The translations under genes and the position numbers were made by a program. The notes under the pieces are model-generated. The model was not told where the DNA came from and did not search any database. It saw only the letters and a program-made list of their open reading frames with translations. Positions 49,701-58,848 of a DNA stretch of 60,000 nt are shown one piece after another. This DNA is from Cristatella mucedo (taxonomy: Eukaryota > Bryozoa > Phylactolaemata > Cristatellidae), in NCBI GenBank assembly GCA_009760855.2, contig WPIO01000006.1:8815001-8875000 (forward strand). The letters are read 5' to 3'. Positions within the stretch are counted from its first letter, which is position 1; the number at the start of each line of letters is the position of its first letter.

Positions 49701-52700
49701 AATACCTGTGTAAATCGAGTTTTGTTTCGCTGCAGAAGTGCCCAGTTGCTTATATTTTAAGCTACTGGGGAATGCACCACTTGCTCATGTTAGATTTTTC
49801 AAGTCAGACGTGCATGCAAACGTACACGAACCCTATTTTTCTACCCACGATTGAAGCAGACTAGCAGGCATTAGCAAATTCGGATGAGCTTGCGAATGCT
49901 GCTTCTATTTTGGAGACACGGTTTCTGGCTTGCCACCTATTTTAGATAAGAGCAGTCAGCCGTTGCATTTATGACAGCTTCATGAGTCAAGCTGTAGATT
50001 AGGAAAGCTTCCAGACTTTCGTTCGTGTCCCACTACTACCGTCTTGTCATGCTAGCTAGAACATTTCTTCTTACGCTTACGTTTATAAATACTCATTTTT
50101 CATCGAGAGAAAAATTAAGATGACTGCAATTTTATAGCTTAATGGAACACCAGGTAAGGCGGTTGCTTTTCGTGACCTTGGTCCCGAAGTCGTGGGTTTA
50201 GAATCCTGCAATGGGCAATCCTTTATTGCCAGTGCAAACGATGGAGATAGCCGTAAAGGTTCTTCTGTTGCTATACAAAAGAAACTGTTTAATCAGCTAG
50301 TGCTTTTATTATAGTCTGTAAGAGTAATGCCTTGCGGTAGAATATTCTCGCTGGAAAGCCTCCTTGTTGCAGCTGCTCAGCAGTCACGTGTACAGTGGTA
50401 GAATATGCATAGCCTGAATGCAGCCAGCTGAACGCCCAGCTTGTGCTAGCTGTGCTAGCTTGTGCTAGCTGCATGCAGTTTCGAGCCGCAGCTTCGAGCA
50501 GCAGTCGAGTGGTGCCACGACGGCTGCGGGAGCTGAAGCTGTCCGAGGATTTTATCGGATCAGACGTTGGCCAAGTCGGCATAGCAACGACGCATCGTCC
50601 CGACACCCGTTACACAAACAACCCTTCCATGAGATTGAGAATCAAAACAAGGCAGGACCCTTCCCAGTCTAGCCGTCTCGACAGCAAGCCCATAAGCAAA
50701 TTTTTCTTCGTAGCATGTCTTAAATTCGCAATCACTCAACGCTTATTGTGGAAGTGGTAGCTGTATGGCGGTTTGATTATGTACGGAGGCTGGCCGGTGC
50801 GGGCCATTTTGAGCCACAGCGTGACAAAGCCCGTGCACTATGCCAATAAATGTGGTTGGTTAACCCGGAACACTCCTTTTTGCCCTCCTGGATCAAACCC
50901 GAAGTTGCATGAAGCCTCTTGTGAAAATAGCTGTTGTATCGCTTTTCAAAATAGCAAGAATGCCTATCCAAGCCTTTTAATGCCATTCGGTAGGAAAGCG
51001 GTTGTGAAATTGGGCGAAATATTGAGGGTAAACTCGTATCACCTTTTTTTCATACTTCGGAATCAATACACTCAAGTGTGCGACGCTTATTGGGGAAATA
51101 GAGGCCGTGTTGCAGTCGGAAAATGTAGGGAAGCTGGCTGGTCCGGGCCATGTCAGGCCATAGCATGAGGACGCCCTTGCACACTATACCATCAAATTTG
51201 ATTGACAAAATCGGAACATAGCTTTCTGTAAATTGGGATCAAAACCGTAGCTGTGCAATGCTTATCGTGGTAATGGCAGCTGTGTCGTAGTTTGATTATG
51301 TTGGGAGGCTGACTGGTCCGGGCAATCGGAGGCCATTTCATGTGAAATCCCAGGCACTTTGCTATGAAATTTGGCCTGAAAACCCAGAGAACTTTTTTCT
51401 ATAATGCAGACGGAAAACCGCGGCTGCGCGGTGCCTATTCTGTAAATTACAGCTGCATCAAAGTTCGATTATGTAGGAAGGCTGACTGGCCAGGGCCAAT
51501 GAAAGCCATAGCATGAAAATGCCCAAGTGCAGTGAAATTAAATTCGGTGAGTTAACCTGTAATATGATTCGCTATTATTTTAAATTAAACCGCAGCTCTT
51601 CGAAGTGATCTTTGTGGAAATGGCAGCTTTATCGTCGTTTGAATGCGTAGTTAGGCTGGCTGACCCAGGCCATTTAAGGCCATAGCATGAGATGTTGCCG
51701 GCGGAATCGCATGAAATTTAGTGGGCAAACTAGTAAAATCATTATGTAAAATTTGAATTAAAAACCGCAGTTTTCTCCTGTTTATCGTGGAAATGACAGC
51801 TGTACCGCAGTGTATCACAGCTATTTGTGAGACTCAAGTATTTGCTGTCGCATCATCAGCCGCCTACGTCGGAACAGTCCTAGTGGGAGATTACGGTCAA
51901 GGAATAGTACAGAACGTGAGCATATAATAAAAAGTAAAATAAAAGTATAGCTATTTATATATAACCATACCATTTCAAAATATATTTAAAACTTGCATTC
52001 ATTATCATTTTAAGTGATTTATGCTGTGTATTTATTTTCTCAAATAAAATACTTTAGTTATAACAACGTAGATAAATCAACATTTCTTGAAAAAAATATG
52101 CACACTTTTGTTGGTGCGATCTTGTAATGTAATTTATCTCCGTCTGTAACCCCACAAAGTAATTAAGACCATTTGGGTTTACGCAGGAGAGTTTTGTGTA
52201 GCGCACTCACAGCCTTTGCGGCTTTCGGTACGAATTCGGTAGCCAACAGACTTCGCCTCACGCAACAAAGAGAAAGTGGAAAGCATAGCAGAGTCAGGGG
52301 AGCAGTTGGGTTAATAATATTAATAATAATGCACTTGATAAAGCGCCCTCTGAGAACTCAATCTTTTTTTCCGTGCTTTACATTTGCTGCAAAGGAAAGG
52401 TAGTGAGTAGATCTTGTCCTGAGACCCTTCGTCAGGTTACCTCAATTTTGACTGCTTATTTATGTTAGTACTAATGCTTTTCCCTTGATCTCTCTTTCAG
52501 ACAGAGAAGTATAGTGACCATCCTGAATAGCACTTGGACCACCACGTATGCACCCTGCATCAATAGTACAAGCAACGGAAACAGCATGAGTATCAGTGCT
52601 GCATCGGTGGCCTATGCCCCAGCAGGCTACGTACAGGTAAGCATGCGGTTAGAAAAACTAGCTCGGTCCACAGGGGATCCTTAAATTAAAAGGTGCTTCG

Positions 52701-55700
52701 CGCAGAAGATTGCACTAATACTGAGACGGCAGCATTCTTCGGCCTTTCTGCCTTGGAATTTCCTTCAGGACGAAATCTTTGCTTAAGCTTCCGTGCTAAC
52801 TAATTGACAGACAAAACAGCACAAACCTAGAACGGGCCTCCTAAATTCTTCAGCACTCCCCTTACTGGTATCGGTAGCCAGATGTATTGCATGCATTTTT
52901 TCGTGGACAGTCCAGTTTTAGGGAACCGCTCACAGTGTTTAGCCACGAGGAGTTGACGATAAAATATGTACGCTCTATTCTGTAAAGCAGAAAAGATGAG
53001 TCGTCTATAGGCACACTAGCTTCTCAAAGTGAGGGCATGTCGAATCCTTAGCCTCCAAGCCCATCTTGCACAATCAGGTTTTTGCTTAGAGTTTACATCT
53101 TTAAATTTCTTATTGAAATGGATGAAACTGCATGCAATTGACCATTTAAATCCTTTTTACAATGTGCTATCCGGACCTTTTCTAGAAGAGAGTAATCTAA
53201 CCTAAAGCTCCTACTAAGGCAGCCACTCAGGTGTGAAATTTTTTGACTGGATGCAGGAGGAAGTGTACATAAAATCTAGATTTTAGGTAGTGTAAGTTAG
53301 CAAGAGATAAGCTGCAGGGCATATAAAGGCATAGGAAAAGCATTTCATGCAGAGAACGCTTTCCCATACAAGGATTTTCCGGTCTTTCTGTGGTGACGTA
53401 TTTGCCCTCATGTACAGGCTTCCCCTATGGTGTTTACTGTGAAGCTACTGTCAATACTGTTCGCTTTTATTTTTGCACCCCTGAGAGAATTTTCTAATGC
53501 CGTGGATTTACGTCCGCAGGGTTCTCTGGTGTATGCTAATTATGGCCGGACTATTGACTTCAATACAATCGCCCGGCCATCAGGCAACTCTAGTACGGTC
53601 GCTATCATACAATATGGGAAAATCAACGTTAATGACAAGCTACGGAACGCTGCAACTTGGGGTGCTTCGGCTGTCATACTGTATCATGACAGGAATGATG
53701 GCCTGGACCCTTGCATTCCTGCTTATGCCAGTGCCAAATCCATACTAGGAGATCCTGGTACCCCTTCTATTGGCATTTTATCCGGTAAGTTACGTTCTGC
53801 CATCGTAAACACAACCACTCATCATACCTTTCGATGGCTGTCCATGTTAGTTTGTGAGAAATATTTATGTTGAATCTGTTTTCTTTTACGTGGGTGTTTT
53901 CAATTGATGGTTAATATTTTAAGATAACTATACTGTTACTCTTTAGAGAATGCGCTATTTTAGTGTGCCAGTCGCCTTCGTTATAGATCTGTAAAAATAG
54001 CCTCAATTTTTCGAGTTGAGATTGTCACGACCCAGAAAAAGGCAAACTCTTGGCTGATACACTGCTCTAACCTAAGCGTCTTCAGCACAATGCCATATTT
54101 GTGTCATCGCTGCTTTTGAATTGTCTGGGGCTTCTATAATCGATGACAAGGTCAAGTTAAAAAAAAACTAAAAATAACGGCTTGTTTTTAGTGGTGGGCT
54201 GGGGCATATTTTGGGTAGTATGTGTCTCACTGGCCCAAGTCAAACAGTGTGACGGCTTGAGGAATGTCACTTTCGGAGTTCTTCTAGAGCCTCCCCTAGA
54301 TCCTCGTGACGTTACTTCTTTGCCTCTTGAGCCGTAAATTCAGACTGCCATGGCTAAAAAAGGCTAAAAACTTGGAAAAATTACCTAGGATACATTACCT
54401 GGTTGACTGCGTTTGTAAAGTACCTATAAAGAGATTTAGCTCTTTTAGGGTGCCATAAAGATCTAATTATTATATTGAGTCATCTTTGACGAACATCTGG
54501 TCTTAGATCCTTTTAGTCAGAAGACTACATTGACGGTCAGTCTCCTCAAATCAGCTAGCTCCAGAATTGTGAGAATCCCATCATAGCAGCTAGCTTCACT
54601 GGCTAGCTCTGTACTAGACTGCCGAAAAGTTTACGGCCCGAAGCTCCCAAAGAATGCCACCGGACCTTCAGCATTGATCCAAAGTACGGCTGCTAGATTG
54701 TTCTTTAGATCTATGCAATTTTGGTTTGCTGAAGAAGCAAAGATTGAGTTCGATTGCAGTTGTTTATACCATTCAAAAAATTCTCATTCAGCCGAGAAGG
54801 CACTACTTCAGTGTTGTACTTTCACAGGTCACTATATTAGTTTAGCAATACGGATATATTCAGGCTCCAAGATACACTAAGAATTTCAAAGTAGTCGTGC
54901 TCTTCTTTCATTTTAATAACAGTCAGCAGCAAATAGATACCTACAAATTAAAGGGAAAAGGAGCCGACTCAACAATTTCATTTACATGGCAGCAGTAAAG
55001 CCTTGGGAGCTTTTATTCACTTGGTGCAACAACATCAATTGTATGTACTCGTATCTACTATCATGCCTGAGTACTTCTCAGTTCATTTATATTGCATATG
55101 GTGAGGATTTGGGCGTACCACTAGTCCACCGAAAGCTTCACAGGCTTGGAATAGCCTATGGAAACTGCCCTGTGCAACTGCTGTACAATCATGATAGCTA
55201 TAGCTAACTACAGATTATACATAACCGAATGTGAATACGTACCCTGTAATATTCCGTATGTCTATTATGCGCACGTGTTTACGTAAGCACCTGTATATGC
55301 ACGTGCAAGCGAGAAACCTATGACGGCGTGTGCCTCGGTCTTGTGAAATAGGAGACATCTGCACCATCTTTCTGTTCGTTCCACTTATCTTTTTAACAAG
55401 CAATGTCAGTGATTTCGCCAACCCGTTACTGTAGACACGACGTACAACATAGACTCAGCCGAAGCCAGCAGACAATTTGGTGGTGCAGTGCCGGCCGTGA
55501 GTGTCTCGTCAGCAGCAGCTGCTCAGCTGTTGTTTCCTTTTATGAATGCCAGCCAGCAGGGAGGCTCGTGGACCACCCTGGGTAGTAATATTACTCCCAG
55601 CACAGGAGCAGTAGATAGGTCCTACCTCGTCAGCCTGAACAGCACCAGAGGCTCAGAGACGACTCGCGAAGAGATGGGCATGGTTTTCGGCGCTATCACG

Positions 55701-58700
55701 GGCACAGTGGATTCTGATCGCATGATCTTTGTCGGAGCACATCACGACGCTCTCGACAACCGCACGACGCTCGACGCCGGAACGGGAGCCGCCATCCAGG
55801 ACGAGCTGATTCGAATTCTAGTGCAGAAAGGAAAAGCAGGTAGCTAGCGTTCACCTTATCTTCTTTCTGTGCAGCGCTCGCTAGATGCACATCCTTCACT
55901 ACTTTCTCGATTCGCTTAGCCGTATTTAAAAGCCGTTTAGAAATAGAAAAAGAAATTGATTCATTCACGGCAAGAGGCAATTGACTTTAACAAAAGACAT
56001 TCTAAAGTTGTCCGAGTTTTAGATTTCAAGTCGATACTCTAAGCTGAGCGATTTAATTTCCATCACCTCGCTGCATTTGAGTACTAGCGACTTAGTACTT
56101 CTTGCTGCTCGTCTTATAACCATCCTATCACCCGTTTTGTCACGAATGAGTGCGTCTGAGCACTGGTCAATTCCGGCGATAACCCATCTTTCTTACAAAC
56201 GCGGCTACACGGCATTATACCTGCATAATCTGTTCTTTCTGCTGCCAGGAAAGGTGCATGTAAATCAATCTTGATAGTAAGTTCTAGTCTGGCTTTATGC
56301 CTAACCACTCCACAGAAACAGCATTACTTAGGGTGTAGAACGACCTACTTAGGAATGCAGACATGGGTAGAGTGTCTCTGCTTGTTCCGCTCGATCTATC
56401 GGCAGCTTTTGATACTATCGATCACAAAATTCTTCTAGAGCGCCTCTCATCTCGCTTGGGCATCACTGGCATTGCTCTGCAGTGGTTCAGGTCCTATCTC
56501 AGTGGGAGACTCCAGAGTATTGACCTGAATGGAAAAAGGTCATACGAGGCGCCTCTGAAATACGGGGTACCTCCGAGAGGGCTCCGTGCTAGGTCCGGTT
56601 CTTCTTTCATGGTTTATACTCTCCCTCTTGCTGATGTGATTGCCAAGCACAATCTAGGCTTTCACTTCTATGCGGATGACACTCAGTTGTACCTTTGCTT
56701 TGGTCCCTCGCAGCCTTCGAGCACCTCAAACTCTCCTAACTCATTTGATGCAGGTATTGATGACATCCACACATGGATGGCAGCAAATTTTCTAAAACTA
56801 AACGGTGATAAAACTAACTTACTAGTTATGGGCAAAACCACTGTTATTCACAAATTGGAAAGGCTGACGCTCAAAATGGGCTCTGCCAGCATATCTCCTG
56901 TTAAAGCAGCTCAAAATCTAGGTGCAATGTTCCAAAGTGACCTCTCGTTAGACGACCACATCAGCTCCACAGTCAAGTCTGCCTACTTTCAGTTGCATAG
57001 CATTACTAAAATTCGGGCTTGCTTAGATAAAGATACCACGTCTAAGTTGGTCCACGCATTTGTGACATCCCGTCTTGACTTATGCAACTCACTGCTCGCT
57101 GGCCTACCGGAATGTAAACTCATGTGCTTATAGCTGGTACAAAACTCTGCAGCTAGGCTTGTCTGTCGTGAGAGTCGCAGTTGCCACACGACACCACTTC
57201 TTGCCGACCTGCACTGGCTACCAGTTAAGCAACGGATCCATTTCAAGGTTTTGTCGCTCACGTCTAGGTCACTTCATCCTTTGGCTCCAGCCTATCCCTC
57301 AGATCTACTCCCACATCAGGCCAAGCATCGTACCACCGGCTTTTCGGAATCCAACAGTTTGCCAATACCTCTTACAAACGTCAAATCCTTTGAAGACCAA
57401 GAATTTAGTTCGTATACTCCCAGAGCCTGAAACTCATTCCCGATTTGCGTCAGAACATGCCCTGATTTGACCACATTTAAAAAGTGATTCAAAACACCCT
57501 ATTTAGGACAGCATTTAGTGGGTCCCTGTAATTCGACCTTCATGTGCTTATGTGTGCTGACACTGTGCATGCTGCCACTAACCACATTTGCATGCTGACC
57601 CTGTGCATGTAATCCCTAACCATGTTATTCACGTTGTTTATCGAGCATGATATTACTCACCGTTCAATCGCGTTTCTCTTTGCAGCAAATATAAAGCGCC
57701 TAGAAAGAGATCGAGTTCTCGGAGGGCGCTTTATCAAGTGCATTATTATTATTATTATTATTAAACCACTTACATAGTTTAAATTGCATGTGCTCTTGCC
57801 CAGCAATATGAGGTTTGTTCACAAAAGTGTCTGTTATGTCTTTTTAACGAAGCCAATGCTGAAGAATCGATGTGTACTGTTGATCTGCTTCCTTTCTAGC
57901 ATGTAGCTGTTCCATTCCGCAGCTTAAAAACCGTTGGCGACGGAAGCTTTAGCTCTGCAGGTCCTACAATGTGGAACTTCTTCCACAATTCTTACGCAAC
58001 GAAAACTACTCTTCTGCTGCCGACTATGGCTCATCCTTTTCAGGGGTCCTGAGCTACTACTTTCATGCTATTCACTACCGAAAGTGCTCTCCTGACTCTG
58101 CGGTGCTTACCACTTTCTCTTTGTTGCGTGAGATAAAGTCTGTTGGCAACGGATTGCGGGAGGAAAGACGCTTAGGCTGTGAGTGGGCTACACAAAACTC
58201 TCCTGTGTAACACCTACTTAGTCTTTATGGCTTTTTGTAGTTACGGGCGGAGACATATTACATACGTGAAGTGGCTCAAAGGAGATTCAATTCTCTTAGG
58301 GGACTATAGAAATGTCTTGTGATTATGGATAAGCATGCCCTAGCTCCTTCTAGAAAATGGTATTCTTAGGTTTGCCTGTAGACGTGAATGAACCGGTATT
58401 GGGTTGGTGTCGATAGTCTAATTTTGGAGCTATTGATTCCTGCCCTGCTGACTTTATCTCCCTTCTAGCAATATGATATTCATTCCTCCGAGTGTCTACA
58501 GCCATATGTTTAGATTTGGCCAGCATCTTTAGCTACCTCTCTCATTTTTCTATGCACTGAATGCATGACATAGACTATTTCCATGCATACCAAGTTAACA
58601 CTGCTTTCCTATACTAACTAAATGCTTGGTTGTATGAATAGCTTACGTCAGTAGCTCAGATCGAGTTGGCCGACGACCTTACCACAAGCACTTAAAACTT

Positions 58701-58848
58701 GCAGGGTGGAGACCACGCAGGAGCATCGTATTTGGCAGCTTTGATGCCACTACACTGCAAATCGGATCAAGAGAGTGGACCGAGTCGAATACATTCGAGT
58801 TTCTCAGCAGAGGAGTCGCATACTTGCACCTCGGAGCATCAGTGACAG
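34931..58848 (+). CDS. transferrin receptor / glutamate carboxypeptidase II-like membrane protein (M28B), 5' seven exons
   Basis: Seven exons join in phase: 34931-35044, 40474-40623, 49054-49220, 52501-52636, 53520-53784, 55435-55839 and 58705-58848. They give 460 residues plus a split codon. Domains: cytoplasmic tail 1-38, membrane segment 39-62, stalk to about 88, protease-like N part 89-174, PA (apical) domain about 175-310, M28-like domain from about 355. The product should be a type II plasma-membrane glycoprotein with at least seven N-glycosylation sequons outside. Family members are dimeric ectopeptidases or iron-transferrin receptors. The His/Asp metal ligands (H380 or H381, D391) are present, but the catalytic Glu-Glu pair is T428-T429, so I infer a non-catalytic receptor-like protein. 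The rest of the M28 domain and the dimerisation domain are beyond the window. No orthologue symbol is assigned. Confidence 0.88.
35966..36152. repeat. (TC)n-rich microsatellite
   Basis: An interrupted TCTC/TCCTATC tract of about 190 bp. Confidence 0.93.
38500..38596 (+). mobile_element. LINE-A tail fragment
   Basis: CAGCAAATGTAAAGCGCCTAG, the hairpin with a GGCGC outer stem, and a clean (ATT)n at 38573-38594. The clean tail suggests a fairly recent insertion, but almost all of the element is missing. Confidence 0.8.
39300..39710 (-). mobile_element. old LINE-A fragment
   Basis: A diverged minus-strand match to the C-terminal ORF region: HANHHHTSFSGYSHLPVRRT and FFCSYGSKAWN correspond to the AKHRTTRFSESNS and FSSYAPTAWN blocks of the intact copy. 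A remnant of the 3' UTR (AGTGCACAGTGTCAGCACCC) is at 39305. Confidence 0.65.
40105..40280 (-). mobile_element. SINE-T copy
   Basis: Minus strand with a clean box-B-like GGTTCGAATC (rc of GATTCGAACC at 40208), the ACGACCTC..GAGGTCG pair, head GGCACACTAGATAAGG and the GCCGCTGCAAAGTGGTGG body. Confidence 0.8.
40346..40405 (+). mobile_element. tRNA-like segment, probably the head of a further SINE
   Basis: GGTAACTCAGCTTGTTAGAGC resembles a tRNA D-arm/box A, and GGTTGTGGGTTC about 30 bp later a T-arm/box B. The acceptor and anticodon arms do not pair, so this is not a functional tRNA gene. It ends about 70 bp before exon 2. Confidence 0.4.
40474..40623 (+). CDS. exon 2: membrane segment and stalk
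   Basis: Acceptor GGTTTGACAG, donor AGG|GTGAGC, phase 0 on both sides, 50 codons. Residues 39-62 (VLAFSLTGGVLLGLLVGLLI and four more) are a clear hydrophobic span; a hydrophilic Ser/Pro-rich stalk (KSSLGDSDTSRTPSQP...) follows. Coming after KKR in exon 1, this predicts cytoplasmic N-terminus and extracellular C-terminus. Confidence 0.85.
40853..40968 (+). repeat. unclassified dispersed repeat, copy 2
   Basis: GCCCGGGACGAACTACAC through CAGTATTAGACACC to TATCCAGCACCCGGGGACATAT pairs with 21588-21705. Confidence 0.6.
42505..42640 (-). other. candidate minus-strand exon with cysteine-rich content
   Basis: The minus strand has a good acceptor (CCTTGTTTTCACAG), an open 45-codon frame (RRDPDNCPSYYRCYSRSC, then LILDVSHSEKIALKPCAMS and on to DHWEL) and a donor TAG|GTGGGT. 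The DPDNC-x-x-YYRC wording recalls peritrophin-A/CBM14 chitin-binding domains, but the later cysteine spacing does not fit. It may be part of a nested gene, a repeat remnant, or chance. Confidence 0.28.
43185..43320 (-). mobile_element. divergent SINE-T-like copy
   Basis: Minus strand with a box-B-like GGGTTCAAGTCC and a GTGGTGG-type body, but a different head. It may be a separate tRNA-derived family. Confidence 0.45.
43495..43806. repeat. (TC)n / (TCTG)n microsatellite
   Basis: About 310 bp of TCTC mixed with regularly spaced TCTGTC units. Confidence 0.95.
44205..44870 (-). mobile_element. LINE-B 3' fragment
   Basis: The minus strand holds LLRLKTLSIRSLCSVGRRL, LNSLSLFLRIDIYS and the LINE-B 3' end (ATTGCATTACATTA, rc at 44216-44229). 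The coding region is mutated. Confidence 0.78.
47475..47650 (+). mobile_element. LINE-A 3' UTR fragment
   Basis: CATGCTGCCACTAACTATAT and the following UTR match the intact copy. The hairpin is shortened and ends in (ATT)n at 47633-47647. Confidence 0.75.
48020..48400 (-). pseudogene. second copy of the 13.6-kb exon-like segment, degraded
   Basis: The minus strand has TACCTCCAG then ATGTCTTTCC, as at 13.8 kb, but its frame soon meets stops. The part at 48240-48400 matches 15650-15830. Confidence 0.5.
48590..48785 (+). mobile_element. SINE-T, first unit of a tandem pair
   Basis: GAGCCGTGATGGCACACTTG and a partly repeated head, GGTCGTGGGTTCAAATCC (box B), GCCGCTGCAAGCAGTGGTG-type body, then TTAGCTAGTATTTTTTT. 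Confidence 0.85.
48786..48945 (+). mobile_element. SINE-T, second unit of a tandem pair
   Basis: Begins AAGGTAAGGTGG without the first 20 bp of the head, box B GGGTTCGAATCC at about 48830, the same body, and tail CAGCTAGTATTTGTTTT. It ends about 108 bp before exon 3. Confidence 0.88.
49054..49220 (+). CDS. exon 3: start of the ectodomain
   Basis: The acceptor TTAATTTTCTGCAG at 49040-49053 gives phase 0, matching exon 2. The donor at 49221 (GTAAGT) leaves phase 2, matching exon 4. FREYFQGQLLLPASEDSRRK and ALQLTKLWLSLGI correspond to the helix block of this family that precedes the PA domain (x-x-Y-L-x-x-L...A-x-x-I-x-x-x-W-x-x-x-G-L). KIVLISRPE fits the following strand ending in Y-P. A second AG at 49082 would break phase with exon 2. 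The hydrophobic start PIMCILVLF is unusual, and an extra small exon in the 8.4-kb intron before it cannot be excluded. Confidence 0.7.
49530..49700 (-). mobile_element. SINE-T copy
   Basis: Minus strand with box-B-like GGGTTCGTTC, the GCGGGCGATTCTTTAC body and a tail at the left end (AACAACCTTATTTGAA side). The head is shortened. Confidence 0.72.
50135..50315 (+). mobile_element. SINE-T copy
   Basis: Head ACACCAGGTAAGGCGGTTGC, CGTGGGTTTAGAATCC in box-B position, body with GATAGCCGTAAAGGTTC, tail TTAATCAGCTAGTGCTTTTA. Confidence 0.82.
50720..51820. repeat. tandem repeat of about 173 bp, roughly six units
   Basis: The anchor around (A)GGCTG(A/G)C(T/C)GG recurs at 50787, 51131, 51306, 51479 and 51653. 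Spacings are 344 (two units), 175, 173 and 174. Each anchor is preceded by a GTTTGATTATGT-like block and followed by GGCCATAGCATGA-like sequence, and each unit ends in a CCGCAG..GTGG..ATGGCAGCT-like block. Units are diverged, the second most. Confidence 0.85.
52120..52314 (-). mobile_element. LINE-B 3' end
   Basis: Starts with ATTACA-type repeats (52124-52136) and matches the LINE-B 3' UTR and last codons on the minus strand. It stops at a LINE-A tail. Confidence 0.8.
52315..52402 (-). mobile_element. LINE-A tail fragment abutting LINE-B
   Basis: AATAATATTAATAATAATGC, then the hairpin and TTTACATTTGCTGCAAAG on the minus strand. It lies about 100 bp upstream of exon 4. Confidence 0.82.
52501..52636 (+). 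CDS. exon 4: link into the PA domain
   Basis: Acceptor CTCTCTTTCAG, donor CAG|GTAAGC; enters in phase 2 and leaves in phase 0, completing E144 from exon 3. It encodes QRSIVTILNSTWTTTYAPC and onward to SVAYAPAGYVQ. The VAYAP..G motif is the hallmark just before the first PA-domain strand in this family. Two N-S-T sequons lie here. Confidence 0.87.
52637..53519 (+). other. intron 4
   Basis: No repeat family or other feature was recognised. Confidence 0.6.
53520..53784 (+). CDS. exon 5: PA (apical) domain core
   Basis: Acceptor TTACGTCCGCAG, donor G|GTAAGT, phase 0 in and phase 1 out, 88 codons. GSLVYANYGRTIDF, VAIIQYGKINVNDKLRNAA and WGASAVILYHDRND are the standard PA-domain strands and helix. 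GDPGTPSIGILS matches the conserved G-D-P-x-T-P motif. The 93 bp before the acceptor are also open in frame, but they contain no family homology and are treated as intron. Confidence 0.9.
53785..55434 (+). other. intron 5
   Basis: Only a LINE-A-type tail is recognised: GTAAAGTACCTATAAAGAGA, TTTAGCTCTTTTAGGGTGCC, then a short ATT run, at 54412-54475 on the plus strand. Confidence 0.6.
55435..55839 (+). CDS. exon 6: end of PA domain and start of the M28-like domain
   Basis: The acceptor ACCCGTTACTGTAG gives phase 1, completing D278; donor GCAG|GTAGCT, phase 1 out. TTYNIDSAEASRQFGGAVPA and VSVSSAAAAQLL match the strand-helix block following G-D-P-x-T-P. MGMVFGAITGTVDSDRMIFV then GAHHDALDN is the first M28 strand pair with the metal-ligand histidine. 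TLDAGTGAA carries the bridging aspartate (D391). Sequons NAS, NIT, NST and NRT are present. An inner AG at 55487-55488 would also keep frame but would remove the conserved block. Confidence 0.87.
56360..57768 (+). mobile_element. LINE-A copy in intron 6
   Basis: A 5'-truncated element starting in the first palm region (VSLLVPLDLSAAFDTIDHKI). It includes WFRSYLSGRLQSIDLNGKRS, YADDTQL at 56669-56689 and ACLDKDTTSKLVHAFVTSRL. The frame stops at 57131. Further pieces (RLVCRESRSCHTTPLLADLH, SNSLPIPLTNVKSF) follow in the same frame after the stop, then the complete 3' UTR, hairpin and (ATT)n at 57743-57763. At the G-V-P-Q-G motif a small insertion changes the wording to GVPPRGLRARSGSS before the frame recovers. 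It is non-functional, but extends further 5' than the 29.6-kb copy. Confidence 0.92.
57905..58315 (+). mobile_element. LINE-B 3' fragment with a LINE-A-like hairpin after its end
   Basis: Starts in the KTVGDGSFSSAG block and includes FLRNENYSSAADYGSSFSGV and ECA(T)QNSPV, then the LINE-B 3' UTR to ACATATTACATA. Immediately after comes GGCTCAAAGGAGATTCAATTC and TCTTAGGGGACTATAG, a hairpin like that of LINE-A/SINE-L. Confidence 0.8.
58705..58848 (+). CDS. exon 7: M28-like domain with altered catalytic pair
   Basis: Acceptor AAAACTTGCAG, donor ACAG|GTGACA, phase 1 both sides. WRPRRSIVFGSFDATTLQIG and SREWTES match the strand W-x-P-x-R-(T/S)-I-x-F-x-x-x-x-(A/S) followed by G-S-x-E-W. The two residues after D-A, which are Glu-Glu in glutamate carboxypeptidase II, are Thr-Thr. 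D391 to T429 is 38 residues, equal to D387-E425 in the human enzyme, so the replaced positions are aligned without gaps. RGVAYLHLGASVT is the next strand. Confidence 0.9.

Larger units (their letters stand above)
49221..52500 (+). other. intron 3 and its content
   Basis: It contains two SINE-T copies, a tandem satellite block, a LINE-B end and a LINE-A tail. The rest (49701-50130 and 51830-52115) shows no recognised feature. Confidence 0.6.
55840..58704 (+). other. intron 6, largely filled by two LINE remnants
   Basis: About 1.8 of 2.9 kb is LINE sequence (listed separately), both in the sense orientation of the host gene. No additional exon is needed, because exon 6 to exon 7 is continuous in phase and homology. 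Confidence 0.7.

Noticed and set aside
50773-51168. 131-codon plus-strand frame
   Set aside because: It lies inside the 173-bp tandem array and follows no family; other units are not open in the same frame.
53427-53519. In-frame ATG extension before exon 5 that looks like a signal sequence
   Set aside because: A strong acceptor at 53517-53519 joins exactly at the family's conserved G-x-L-V-Y-A-N-Y block and matches the phase of exon 4; the extension has no family similarity.
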